Positions 49,176 through 63,200 of a stretch of 64,000 nucleotides of DNA are shown here, piece by piece (positions within the stretch are counted from its first letter, which is position 1; each line of letters opens with the position of its first letter). Origin of the DNA: Watersipora subatra. Lineage: Eukaryota; Bryozoa; Gymnolaemata; Cheilostomatida; Watersiporidae. The notes beneath the pieces are model-generated. The model did not search any database and was not told the DNA's origin. It saw only the letters and a program-made list of their open reading frames with translations. A program made the position numbers and the translations under genes. The stretch is from the NCBI RefSeq assembly GCF_963576615.1, contig NC_088715.1, forward strand, positions 64,061,981 through 64,125,980, in the 5' to 3' direction.

Positions 49176-50655
49176 GAGTTGACGACATGCACACCTTTTT
49201 TCAACCCAAACTAATTAAAATATTACATATTAAAAATAACAAACCGGATAGTATACAGAACCTTCAATAAAACTCTGGAATTTGTTTTAGTAAACCATTC
49301 GAAGTAGTGGCCAAAGATTACCTTGTTTTTTTAAACTTCAGCATGTTACGATATAATTTGAGAAATATCTAACTAATGCGCGATATCGTTCGCCCATACC
49401 ATTACTAAGTGTATGTTATTAAGTTTTGTACTTTAGCAACGGCATATTTTATTCCTAACAATAGTCCAGCATTATTTAGTTAAAAGGAAACATCATGTCC
49501 CGCACTTCCAATCAAATTTTCGCTTTATGACGTTTTATGATTACAACCAATAGGAACTGTAAAACGTGATATTTGGCCAATGTCAGAGTTCGCTGCATTC
49601 GGCTTTATTTTTCTGACCGTTGGCATCCAAGAGCTAAAGCACATTGCTGCATGAAATTCAAAACTTCTTCACCCTTAACCATTCATGAAGTAATCGACTT
49701 TCTCCGCAGCATCCTAGCTGGTTACGACTTTGTTGTACATTGTCGTATCATGAAGTAGTTATTAATCGGTGGCGCGAAATAAATCAAATTTACTAATACA
49801 TTGTTGTATTTAAAAGTGGCAAACGAAAAATGTAAACATCAAATACCACTATTGAGTGTAGATTGCAGTTTATCATTTGACTCACATACTATAAAGCGGT
49901 TTTGTGTTATTTTAACGTGCAACACTAGCTTAGTAAAGCACTAGTGATTCGTATATTTTAAGTTTTCTGGAACTGGCTAATGTCAGTTAATTGTTTTGGT
50001 ACTAATTTTCTTGCCTGTTTATTTTCAATATTGATCTTAGTAACTCTTGGCACAGTAACAGAGACCAATACCCGATTCACTTGTGAATGATGAAATCGGT
50101 GTTCAGTATTTCAGAGCAGCAATTTAGCTAAAATCAATAAAGGTGTCAGCTAGCTGCAAGCTGTCAGAAATAAATCCGTTGTATTATAAAAAGCGTTTAC
50201 CCTTGTGAATAGCTTGCTGCTGCGGTTTGCTTCATATACAGAATATTAACTTTAACATGAGTTATCTAATGTTTTTAAAAATTTTTATATAGTCTTTAAG
50301 AAAAGAAAATAATTAACAGTAACAAAATGATGAGTTATTTGCATATACGTACTGTTTACAATTCACGAATTGTGATAAGTTACAAAACGACTGAATATAT
50401 AGAGTTAATTAAAGATGAAAAACTACAAAACAACTAACAAAATAACATTCTCGGAGAAAATCTTTCAATTGTAAAGAGAATAGACTTTCCAAATTGTTTC
50501 CACAAGTTTAAATAAAGTCTACTTAAAAAGTTACAGTATATAATAGCATGTCTTTAAATGCAGTTTTCTGTAGTATCTCTCAACATAAACAGTGAAATGA
50601 GCTCATACCATGAAATGATTGATACAATGCATGCAATTGATACAATGGTACAGAT
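49176..50655. other. Putative shared upstream region of divergent genes
   Basis: Lies between the minus-strand gene (48641-49175) and NUP50 on the plus strand. It probably contains the 5' end of one or both, but I cannot place a promoter element with confidence. A 61-residue frame at 49573-49758 has no splice or family support. Confidence 0.35.
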
Positions 50656-50844
50656 ACAGACCTGCCAACCCAAGAGTGGGGCAATGCGTGAGATTTGGTT
50701 TTGGGGCAGTTGATGTATCAATGATAGTATATATACAGTTGTGGAAATTGGGGCAAAAATCTCACGCATTTCTCACGCATTTTCATTTTTTCTTTGGGGT
50801 GATTGCGTGAGTCTCACGCCCAATGCGTGAGAGTTGGCAGGTAT
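50656..50844. mobile_element. hAT-like MITE with 8-base target duplication
   Basis: Inverted ends: left ACCTGCCAACCCAAGAGTGG, right (reverse complement) ACCTGCCAACTCTCACGCAT. Repeated TGCGTGAG/CTCACGCA motifs lie inside. GTACAGAT flanks the element on both sides (50648-50655 and 50845-50852), an 8-base target-site duplication as made by hAT transposases. It is 189 bases long and non-coding, so it moved with enzymes supplied elsewhere. Confidence 0.85.
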
Positions 50845-51353
50845 GTACAGATATTACATCCTATAGTCTATTCTCTCCAGCAACGAATAATTTGCTCTAG
50901 CTTGTCACTAATTAACTTTTAAATAATATTGTAATTCCATTTTGATTCGAAACAGCTCTTTTTTCAACCACTAGAGTGATGAATAGGGCATAATGCTGGC
51001 TTATGATGAATTTAATATTTTCAGGCATCTTTCAGATGTGATTTGTTTACTCTAAGTGGAATTAAAACATTAATTTGAGAATTTGGGTAGCGCAAGACTC
51101 GCTGCATTCTTTTTTGTTTGAATATATTTGCAAATTTGTTAATAAATATAATAATATTGATTAACAAAATATAAATAAGTTAATGAAAAAACTTGTAAAC
51201 TATTATTTATAAATTAGACTTATATATTGCTTTCTTTTATTTCCTCGTCAAAAAGCGTAAGTTTAAAGCAGTCTCGTAAACCAATTCTGTTGCTAGATGC
51301 GTTTTTCAGTTTTGCGATACTATGCATTATAACTGTCATATTTGCAATATTAG

Positions 51354-54222
51354 ATGTCCAATAAGCGATCAGCCACAAGTCAGCTTCACCAGGATAATTG
51401 GGATGACGAGGAAGAGCAAGAAGAAGCTGGAGAGTTTAAGCAGGTTGTACATAATTTCCTGTCAAACACCAGCAAGACCTTCACAACCATTTTTAAATTT
51501 ATCGTTCGCTACCTGACTTTCATTTGTATTTTATTCATTGTATTAATGTATTTCATTCACGCTAACCCAATTATGATTGTTACATGTTTGATCTAGCTAA
51601 AATTGAAATCAGGTTGAAAGAAATTAGAATTACCAAGTGAAATAAGTTCATGTTGCCTTCTGATTTAATTGGAGTTTTTGAAATTATTAGGCAGATGCAT
51701 CAGAGCTAAAAGAAAGGGTTATTAAGAAAGCTAAGAGACGCGGAGTTTTGAAGGAAGATTTAGCTGATAAACCTGCTCTATTTACTGGTTTTCAAGGTAC
51801 TTGTTTTTTTGTAATAAATGACTGCTGGCAACAACATGTTGAGAGTCGGAGATGTTCCTCATCAATTTACTTGTTCTGAGATTGTCTAGGTTATTTTTCC
51901 AACTTTTTGGAGGTCAAGCGATATTTTATAAGTAAATTCATGCCCAGTCTAGCAGACAAAAACATTCTGCCAGTTGTGAATAGATCTATCCTCATTAGAG
52001 ATGTACCTTGATTTGTAGGGTGTGTGGAGTTATCTGATCCTTATTTACCTTTTGACAGTAGGAGCATGTTTGTGGAGAGGTGATTAATATACCTGTGTTG
52101 AAAAGTTAGTTCTCCTCATGTGGTTTTTAGAGAAACTATTGGCTTTAGTTCAACTAGTTAGCCACCTTTAGCCTAGCCCTTGATTCAAAGTGCCATATCT
52201 TGTTATAGTCTCACTTTCCTCTTCTCTCTAGGTTTTGGCATTCCTCTAGCGCAGAATCCTACATTTTCCTTCAACAAAAAAGAGGGTGAGACAACTTCTG
52301 CTGTTAAGTTCTCTCCTCTAGCCACATCTAATGGTGACTCCAACTCCAGTGTCTCGGTAAGGTAACTAGTTTCTTACTATCTCATTGTCTATTGTCTAAG
52401 TCTGTTGTATAAATATATTGTCTAAGTCTATTTTCTAAGTCTATTGTCTAAGTCTATTGTCTAAGTCTATTGTCTAAGTCTATTGTCTAAGTCTATTGTC
52501 TAAGTCTATTGCAAGCTTTGTAAAGGCATTCTCATGAAAAGATGCTCCGACTAGCTAGTTGCCTGAGAAAACATGAGTGGGCTGAGTTTTATTCATCTTG
52601 CAGTGTAGTTGGTATTGCACTTATGTGTGCATTAGTAGTTACTTGGGAACATAAGTAATATCAATAAATCGCCTTAAATTCATTCGGTCAAAAATATAAT
52701 ACTTTAACAGTTTTCTACTTGACACTTGGAAATTATCAAAATCATAAATAACTATTGACAGCTTCGATTTTATAACGATTGGACAAATTTTGCTATTTAT
52801 AGACGTGTTCATGTTAAAGACTGTTATTGTTATACTGAGTTCATGTTAGAGACTGTTATTGTTATACTGTGTTCATGTTAAAGACTGTTATTGTTATACT
52901 GAGTTCATGTTAGAGACTGTTATTGTTATACTGTGTTCATGTTAAAGACTGTTATTGTTATACTGAGTTCATGTTAAAGACCATTATTGTTATACTGTGT
53001 TCATGTTAAAGACTGTTATTGTTATACTGAGTTCATGTTAGAGACCGTTATTGTTATACTGTGTTCATGTTAAAGACTGTTATTGTTGTACTGAGTTCAT
53101 GTTAAAGACCGTTATTGTTGTACTGAGTTCATCTGGATTCAATACCTTTTGAAAAATTACGATAAAGTTAGTAGCAAAGTTTATGCGTGTACTACTAAAT
53201 CAGTAATTGGGGGTGTTACTAGGTATTTATGGGTTCTTGACATATTGAAACTATTTCGCACGTAACAGCCTTATGTACAGCGGGTGCATAAAAGCTATAG
53301 CAGCCATCAATGCTTGACTTGTTAATAGCTAATATTTTGCTAGTAATGTTGTTGTCAATCACTCATCAACTTTGCACTTGTTGGTATTCTCTTTTAGGTA
53401 TCGGAGAATATAACTAGTTCAACAAAAGAGAAAGTAGATGTCAACAGATCCAAGTTTCTTGCTGCATTGAAGGTCAGTTTATATCACAAATACCTGTTTT
53501 TTAAGCCCATGTTTATGGTTTATATTATCACAGTGTTAGTAGTAGAGTCACTAGTAGTCCAGTTTGAGTATCAGTACTTAGGACTATCTCAAGAAGATTA
53601 CTACTATAACAAATGAAGAGTTGAGAAAACTTATCAAATGGTGAATAAAGATATGCTCTGTTTACTGTACGTGTACAATATAATATTTAGTTTATACAGC
53701 ATTATATTACAATATTTTAAACCTAAAAAGATAACACCAATTAAGTTGAAAAGTGTTAAAACAGTCACATGGTATATAACGGAATTCTACAAAAAAATTA
53801 CCTAAAGATTCTACTGCTTGATGTTATATATCCTTTTCTATAATCACTGAACCGCTGAGCAGCCATGGTTCAGGATCGTATGTCCTTTAGTATAATCCTT
53901 GTATCAGGCATATTGATTGGTTTCAAATTTATCACTATTTGGATTTGTGGCAGTTTGATCTGAACATACTCAGGTTGGTGCCATATATATATATATAAAA
54001 ATTGTTTCCTCACCCCGGATACCCCGTATGGGTGGTAAATTCTGCTCTAACTCGGGTCTCCTACCAGAGACCTGGGAGTTTGAGCACTCGCCTCAAGATC
54101 TTAGCTGTTCCCAATAGCGCACTTTTCTGCAACTCACCTGAGTTGATTGTTGTTGGTATTTGGGCAAGCCACATTTTATGCGCCGGTGTTATTGCGCCCA
54201 GTGCTCCAATGACACCAAGTGC

Positions 54223-54270
<48 letters not shown>

Positions 54271-57200
54271 TCAAACATGGATAACTCGCCCACGGATAGC
54301 TCGAACACATGGTTAACTCGAACAATTTCTTTGGTCCGTTCCCACTTAATGATAAATTGCTATAGATAACTCGACCTCAACTCTGTTAACTCGAACAATT
54401 TTTTTCCCAAAGGCTACCGAGACGGTTGTTATCGCTTTAGAAAATCAGTTTATTCCATCCAAGTCATAGAGGTAAACCTCAACTTTTCGTAAATCATAGG
54501 CGTCGTTATTACCACCGTCGGCAAAATATTTTTGTCAACGTCTTTTCTAAAGGTTTGGTGAATTTTGATTTTTACCAAACATCCACTTAGCGATCGCCTT
54601 TCGGAAGCATGGAAAAGTGAGGTGACCTTCGCATAAACTTCAAGAAAAATCGGCAAAATTGATCTCGGTTAAAACGCTCAAAAGAAAAAGATGTCTTTTC
54701 TTCTGAGCATTTCAACAACGATCAAGTTTTGCCAATTTTAATCTAAAAAACGTCCTGGCAATAACATCACCTTAAACAACAAAACAATCTCAAGTGATAG
54801 AAAACTCTCCTATACTTCTTGATAAAAATAGTTTTAAACTTTACATTAGAAGCATGTAATTTGAAACAAGCCATTTATGCTTTTGATTTCTATTATAGTT
54901 TGTATATGTGCATGTATCTACTAATAAATAAATAAATAAATACATGGACTTGTGACAGTGCTCTGATAACTTGAACGCTCTGATGACTTGAACACTTTCG
55001 CTCGGTCCCGTGAAGTTCGAGTTATCCATGTTTGACTGTATATATATATATATATATATATATATCAACATCCATTCGTTTACTACTAGTGTTGCACAAT
55101 TTACCTGCTGCGCCACTTTCACCAGAACAATTACAAGAGCTGACAACCTCTCAGGTGAAAACAACATGTTGGTTCTGCAAAAACTAATTACAATATTAAG
55201 TTACTCTATAAACAACTAATCAAATTATCGAAGACAAATCAGCAAATGTAACTACATTTTGATGGGCAACTAAACACACGAGGTTAGAATTATACAAGCA
55301 AATTTTGCATTATTGGACGGTAATCAAGTATCTTTGCAGAAGATGAAATTTGGGCAACAGGGATGAAGTAAACACTTAGGCAGTTCATCCGTTGTGAGAT
55401 TTGCATTGTATGTCAAATACATCGCATGTCAGAGAAAATATTCTCACAAGAATACAAATCGGTTCGTTTAATTCGTTTCACAGCCTAAAGCCTCATGATA
55501 AATAGATCAAGTAAATTTGAAATTGAAACAAATCATTTGTATAATATAATACTGAGCAAAGATAATAAACTAGACCAGAAATTCCACTGTCATACAGCCC
55601 ACGACAAAAGTGATATTGGAAAAAAGAATGGCTACTGTTGGTTGAGAAATGCAATATTAGCAGTCAAATGGCACTGCAGTGCAATAGGATAACTGCAATG
55701 GTAGCTGTAATGTACTGGGTGTGGGTGTTATTATATACAACAAACAGCAATAATGAAAGGAAAAGATTATATGTTTATATCTCTCCCCCTGCAATAGGAG
55801 AAACGCAATATTGACCAATATTAGAAGTAAAATGCACTGATATTATTAGAATAACCAATATTATTAATATAGTAATAATATAAAACCAATGCACAATTTT
55901 CTTTACATTTCAAAACGTCATAGCTAACAATATCAAGAAGTGATATTTAATAGATTTTTAGAAAATCTATTTAAAAAAATTTTTGGTCATGACAAACAGC
56001 AATAATAAAAGGAAAGGATTATATGTTTTTATTTCTCCCCTGCAATAGGAGAAATGCAATATTAGAAGTAAAATGCACTGATATTATTAGAATAACCAAT
56101 ATTATTAATATAGTAATACAGTAATAATAGAAAACCAATGAACAATTTTGTTTACATTTAAAAACGTCATAGCTACCAATATCAAAAAGAATTTCCAAAC
56201 TTATAATTAAATATCGTAATCTCATACAAAAGTATTTCAAAACGTCATAGCTAACAATATCACAAAGTTGTGATATTTATATAGATTTTTAGAAAATCTG
56301 TTCTACGTAGTCATTGTTCTGTAGTCATCCAAACTTATAATTAATTATTGTAATAATCTCATTAGAACCGTTAGAAAAAATATCATTGTCATTTCCTTTA
56401 CATAAGGAATGTTGGACATCAGTTAGAATACCAATGTATGTACTCAAATGTGTCGGCAAATAAAAATGAAAAAATTGAAATCGACAAAAATGAAACGATT
56501 TCTGTACTCCTACGTTAGTTACCGAAACCTTCGGCAATTCGACAATGCTATAGACTGGTAAAAAGTGCACGTTATTTTTTCGTGAAATGCGCAAGACTTA
56601 ATCGTTCTATTATCTGTCGCTCGGCGTTTCAATTTCCGGTCTTAACTTTTATAAAAGTGAGGCTTAGCAAGTTTTAATAACTATTTTCGGTCAAATTAAT
56701 CTGTCTATTTGTGTATAATCCGATCAGATTGGTGGGTTTTAAGAGAATTTCGATAATTTACAAAGACTTGGTAACATATTTCAATAGGCCTAAATGTGTT
56801 TTTTATCGTTATTATACTTTAACTAATCTACAAAACGATGGTTAAATTTGTTGATGAAATTTTCATACAAGGGTTCGTCTCATTGTTGATGAATAATTTT
56901 CGTAAGTTATGTGCACATGCATTTATCATAAAAACTGTCAAACTTCGCTCTGCTCGTTTGGTCATGGGACTAGATTATACATTAAAATCAAACATGAAGT
57001 AATGAGGTAGTAATCTACCATATAATCTATCTAATACTGTAGTAATCTACTTTCCACTATGAAAGACAACTTTCAATAAACCTTATGCTGCATGTGAATC
57101 TGTTCCCGTAGGCGGGTAATGCAGCTAGTAATCTATAAAGAGTTTTTATCTTCACCTTACCAGAGACACAAGTTCTCTCAACTGTAGGCTCAGTTAACGC

Positions 57201-60200
57201 TTAGCAGGTAGTGATAAAGCAACCTGGTGTCACTTAACCTAGACTAGCTCAAGTCGTAACTAACTCGATATTTATTTATTTTTACGCTTGACTTTTAATT
57301 GTTGCATTGTTAACTTTTTTACTTATAAAACTGCGAGTATTTGTATATGTAAAGATGTTTATATGATGTATATGTCTATGTAAAGATGTTTATATGAAGT
57401 ATATGTCTATGTAAAGATGTTTATATGAAGTATATGTCTATGTAAAGATGTTTATATGAAGTATATGTCTATGTAAAGGTGTTTATATGATGTATATGTC
57501 TATGTACAGGTGTTTATATGATGTATATGTCTATGTAAAGATGTTTATCTGAAGTATATGTCTATGTACAGGTGTTTATATGATGTGTTTGTCTATGAAC
57601 AGGTGTTTATATGATGTGTTTGTCTATGAACAGGTGTTTATATGTTGTCTATGTAAAGACGTTTATCTGAAGTATATGTCTATGTACAGGTGTTTATATG
57701 ATGTGTTTGTCTATGAACAGGTGTTTATATGATGTGTTTGTCTATGAACAGGTGTTTATATGTTGTCTATGTAAAGACGTTTATATGAAGTATATGTCTA
57801 TGTACAGGTGTTTATATGATGTATATGTCTATGTACAGTTGTTTATATGATGTATATGTCTTTGTACATGTGTTTATATGGTGTATGTGTCTATGTACAG
57901 GTGTTTATAAGATGTATTTGTTTATGTGTATATGTCTATGTACAGGTGCTGAATGAAAGTATGCTAAAGTGGTTGACAAGCCATACAGAGAAGAATCCTT
58001 ATTGTTTTTTCACTCCTGTTTTCGCTGACTATGACAAGCATCTTTCAAGCCTCAAGCAGCGTTATCAGTTTGAGCAAGGAGACGCCAGCTCTAAGAATGT
58101 AGTAGACATCTCTGAGGTTAGTCTTTGAATATTTCTTTGCAGGAGCTTTTGGATAATTTTAGTGTTATTATCTTCATTCGCTTTTATATTATTAGGATAG
58201 ATTGATATTTCGCTTCATCATTGCGGACATAATTAATTGCTGAGTCTTCCAGCTAAGCTGTGCACAAAATGTTGGTATTACTCATATTACCGTAGTAACC
58301 CTTGTGGAAGAAATCTCAACTAAGCATCATTTTGACAGTATCCAGCCAAATTAATCACTAAATGCACATCTGTTTTTCCTATATATCAGGCTCATTGTGT
58401 TGATTGGTTATTAGCAGTGCTTTTGTATCACTCGGATACGATTGGCTCGTACAGATATTGATTTGTATCACTCGAATATGATTGGCTTGTACTAATATTG
58501 ATTTGTATCACTCGGATATGATTGGCTCGTACTGATATTGATTTGTAACACTTGAATATGATTGGCTGGTACTGATATCAATTTGTATCACTTGGATATG
58601 ATTGGCTAGTACTGATATCAATTTGTATCACTCGGATATGATTGGCTAGTACTGATATCAATTTGTATCACTCGGATATGATTGGCTAGTACTGATATCA
58701 ATTTGTATCACTCGGATATGATTGGCTAGTACTGATATCAATTTGTATCACTCGGATATGATTGGCTAGTACTGATATCAATTTGTATCACTCGGATATG
58801 ATTGGCTAGTACTGATATCAATTTGTATGACTCGGATATGATTGGCTAGTACTGATATCAATTTGTATGACTCGGATATGATTGGCTAGTACTGATATCA
58901 ATTTGTATCACTCGAATATGATTGGCTCGTACAGATATTGATTTGTATCACTCGAATATGATTGGCTCGTACTGATATTGATTTGTGTCACTTGAATATG
59001 ATTGGCTTGTACTGATATTGATGAGACCACTTATTGCGTTTTACTTGGAGCCAAAAGCATGCCATCGCTATGACTCTTTTCACAACTAAAAATATCAGCA
59101 TGTTTGCTTGCCCTGCGCAACCACCAGACTGTTACTCCTTGCCAAACAGCACCCTAGCGCAGTGACTTATTTGGCTAAACATCTTGTGAAAACAGGCAAA
59201 CTTATTTCTATCAGCAGTAATCTACAGTAATAACTTATAATCATTTGACATGCTTGAACATGAGCAGCAGGGAACATGAATGATGAACAGGAAGTATTGT
59301 TATAGCGACATAGTTGACTATCAACTTGGCTAACTAAGAGAAACACATGAGCAACTAGTGTTATCATCGTGTCGTTTAGTTTTATTCAAGGCCTTTGCGA
59401 AGCCTTGCTAAAGATGGCTTAACATTTGTTCTAAAAACCAGCCCTACACAAATACTGTACCGACAGCTTTTAACAGACCTCAAGTCCGCATTGCTTAGGT
59501 ATTTAGGTCTATTATGTACAGCTGTTTGGGTATATCATCTCTTCATTAAACCCTTTTGAGAGTCAACAAAATTTATTACTACTTGATTTATACGAATTAA
59601 GTGTAATCTTTTACAACGCTATGGATATAAAAACAGCTTATTTTCTAATTTTTCACCATATATGATTGTAGTAAGAATGCATGGGCAGTAAAAGTGGTTA
59701 GTACCCGACATTTGAATGCATCAAAGTTGGACCCACCTAAATTTAGTTTTGGCATAGTTGGTTTGTCAGCTTTGAAATTGTGAAATTGTTGTGCCTTAAT
59801 TTTAAATCTGTTCCATTTTCAGTGTCTTCCTTTTATCAGCTTTAAATATTTGTAGCAATTCCATTTGGTATATTTTCAAATTGTGCTTCAGCCAGAGTAT
59901 ATAACAGCCAGAGTATATAACATCCAGAGTATATAACAGCCAGAGTATATAACAACCAGAGTTTATAACAGCCAGAGTATATAACAGCCAGAGTATATAA
60001 CAGCCAGAGTATATAACAGCCAGAGTATATAACATCCAGAGTATATAACATCCAGAGTATATAACAGCCAGAGTATATAACAGCCAGAGTATATAACAGC
60101 CAGAGTATATAACTGGCTTAACTTAATACTAGGATCTACTTTCTCTATGTCCATTCAACAGTCCAGCTGTTCACGTTTATCTCACTTTTTGATGTTTACA

Positions 60201-63200
60201 GACTGCTGTCTAAATGATTCTAAACTTTCCATCACAAACACTATAATGCTGCTGTTTTCACAATGCAGGCTGATGCCACCGAATCTCCCAAACCTAGTTC
60301 GACTGCTGCCATGATCAGCTCAGCTACAACTCCTGCCACATCAATCGCTGTCACAAGTCCAACACCGCTTTTCACTTTTGGAACTACTAAGAAGGTTGAG
60401 GTGGATTCTACGTGCAACGCAGAGCAGGGAGACAATTCAAAGCAGGAAGACAACACAGAGCGGGGAGACAACTCTAGAGAAGGAGACAAACCGGTCTCAT
60501 CTCTTTTTAACTTTGGCACCAAGTCGTAAGTTAATTATCTATCAGTCGCTTCCGCCGTCGGTGTTTGTTCAGAGTTTTTCATTAAGATCGCAAAACTTTG
60601 CAGTTTTTCAGTCATTCCAGCTTTGAAACTTTATGTATTCAATGTTCATGGAACTCATTAACTCTTTCGCCACCATCAGCCGTGTAGTCCATGTATTATC
60701 GTATAGGTCATATGTCCACGGCTCATGGTCGTGTACTACACCGTTAGCCGTGTAGTTCATGTATGATCGTATAGATCGTATGTTCACGGCTCATGGTTGT
60801 GTAATACCCCATCAGCCGTGTAGTCCATGTATGATCATATAGGTCGTATGTTCACGGCTTATGGTCATGTACTACACCATCAGCCGTGTAGTCCATGTAT
60901 GATCGTATAGGCCGTATGTTCACGGCTCATGGTCGTGTACTACACCATCAGACGTGTAGTCCATGTATGATCGTATAGGTCGTATGTCCACGGCTCATGG
61001 TCGTGTACTACGCCATGAGCCGTGTAGTACATGAGCCGTGTAGTACACGAGCCGTGTAATACATGAGCCGTGTAATACATGAGCCGTGTAATACATGAGC
61101 CGTGTAATACATGAGCCGTGTAATACATGAGCCGTGTAATACATGAGCCGTGTAGTACATGAGCCGTGTAATACATGAGCCGTGTAATACATGAGCCGTG
61201 TAATACATGAGCCGTGTAATACATGAGCCGTGTAATACATGAGCCGTGTAATACATGAGCCGTGTAGTACAACTCGGCAAAGCGTTCGTGTCTGGCCGAG
61301 AGTCGTGTGTTGCAGCTTTAGTTGACTTCGTACAAAACATTTATGATTAGTGAGTAGTTAATTAATTTGTTTGTCATTTATGTACACAAGGTTTGTGACT
61401 TCAATGAAAGAAAATAATTATCTGTATGCATTGAACTAATGGAAAATATGTTCACAGCCCATCCTCAGAGTAATTTTACTTATCAAAAACTATTTTTTAT
61501 CACAATATCTTGTTAGTAATAACCAGTAGTGTTGGACGCATTACAGCAATGGAGATTTGACCAAGTGTAGATCAATGGACTTTGGGGATCATTAAACAAT
61601 AGTTCTACTGAGAGTGATTATTTTACTTTTAGCTGTAATAATATTAATAACTCGTCCAACTCGGGCAATCTCTCGGTAGTAGTTAATATGACCAAAAAGG
61701 GTCTGAACTCTTTCTGCAACACAGCTGTGGCACTTTTATGGCATATGTAAAATTTTATGCCAATTAATTTGGTGCCAAAACATCTTTTATTGACAGTGTA
61801 GTTCACAAATGTGCGTACTTGTCAAATATTAGGTTTTACTGAAGATGTAGTTATCTTCTGGTAAAGAGATTAATTTGGTTATAAAAGAGTTGAAGCTGTA
61901 ATCTCTAGGTGGTGAATTTTTAAGCCAGAATGCCTCAGTAACTGGCCTGTCAGTGAGTACTGTAGTACCATAACAGGCCATCCATGACAGAAAGATCAGG
62001 GAGGGTGTAATAGTCCTCCAATCAGTTTGTTTTGTAAATACTTTCCTCGGGACCAAAGTACAGTCATACTTCAACTTACGAGCTTAATGCGTTCCGAGAC
62101 TGAGCTCGTATGTTAATTTACTCGCATGTTGGTGCAATTTATTTATATATAGAACAATTAAATATATATTGATTGGTTTCCACACTCTAAAAAATGCAAA
62201 TAAAACACTCAAAACAAGATATTGTAACAGAAAGAACATGTTGGTTATTTTCCTAACTTACCACATGCTTTCAAAAAGCAACAATTAAAAAATAATGCAA
62301 GGAAATGTGATTAATTAAAATGTAAAATTATATACATACAATAGCAGCGAACGCTAGCATTTGCCAGGGAGGGAGATATAAGTTATCCTTCATTACGACA
62401 GTTGGCTTTGATAAATCTGGATTTTATCAATGTCTTAACAGACAAACTTAGAAGCAAACCTAAAAGCAAACCTAAAAGCAAACTTTCATTTTCAACTTAA
62501 CGTAATTAAAATTTCTTCGGCGTTCATAGTTTGAAGTTTCTCGCTGGTTAGCTAATTTTTCCTTTGTTTCGCTTTCACGACCAGCCGGCCGTTTTAAGAT
62601 AAACCTATCTAAGGACATTTGCCTTTGTCGCCTCATGTCGCGATTAGGACGAACACAGGTGTCGTCACAAAGGGTTAATGCACGACCACTAGCCAACTTG
62701 TCCGAATGTTTATTTTTATAGTTTTGATAGATAGCACCCGGCCTTTTCACATAGCATCGTTTCTGTACACTGTCACCGGCCAATTGTTTATCTTTTAACC
62801 GATGTCTGAGCAGTCTCTCCATAAGCGGTCGTGAAGATCGCTGTGCCGTTTATAAACTATCGTTAGTCCTTTTGCGAACTAAATGCCCTGAATATTATTT
62901 TTCTGTTTGATAATTGTGGATGTATTTCTGTCAAATTGCTGAGCTAGCTCAATCACGCATATATATTTCGCATATTTTTCAATAATTTCCCGTTAAATAT
63001 CAACTGTTATCATTCGCTTTTACTTTGCATTATTTTTCATTTTACTGGCAAACTTTCGGTCAACACGCAGTACTTTTAACTCACATAATTCTGCACTGAA
63101 AATCGCGCGCAAAAAATCACTACAAAAGTATAACCTGAGCAGTTGAAAAATACAGAGTGATGCTGTGCTCATAAAACACCTCCGGCATACTTGGCAAGTG

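Noticed and set aside
49573-49758. 61-residue plus-strand frame upstream of NUP50
   Set aside because: No flanking splice sites or family match; a single ATG-stop frame of this length is expected by chance.
60940-61340. Several overlapping minus-strand frames of about 110 residues
   Set aside because: Direct translation of the 16-base GAGCCGTGTAATACAT array in different frames.
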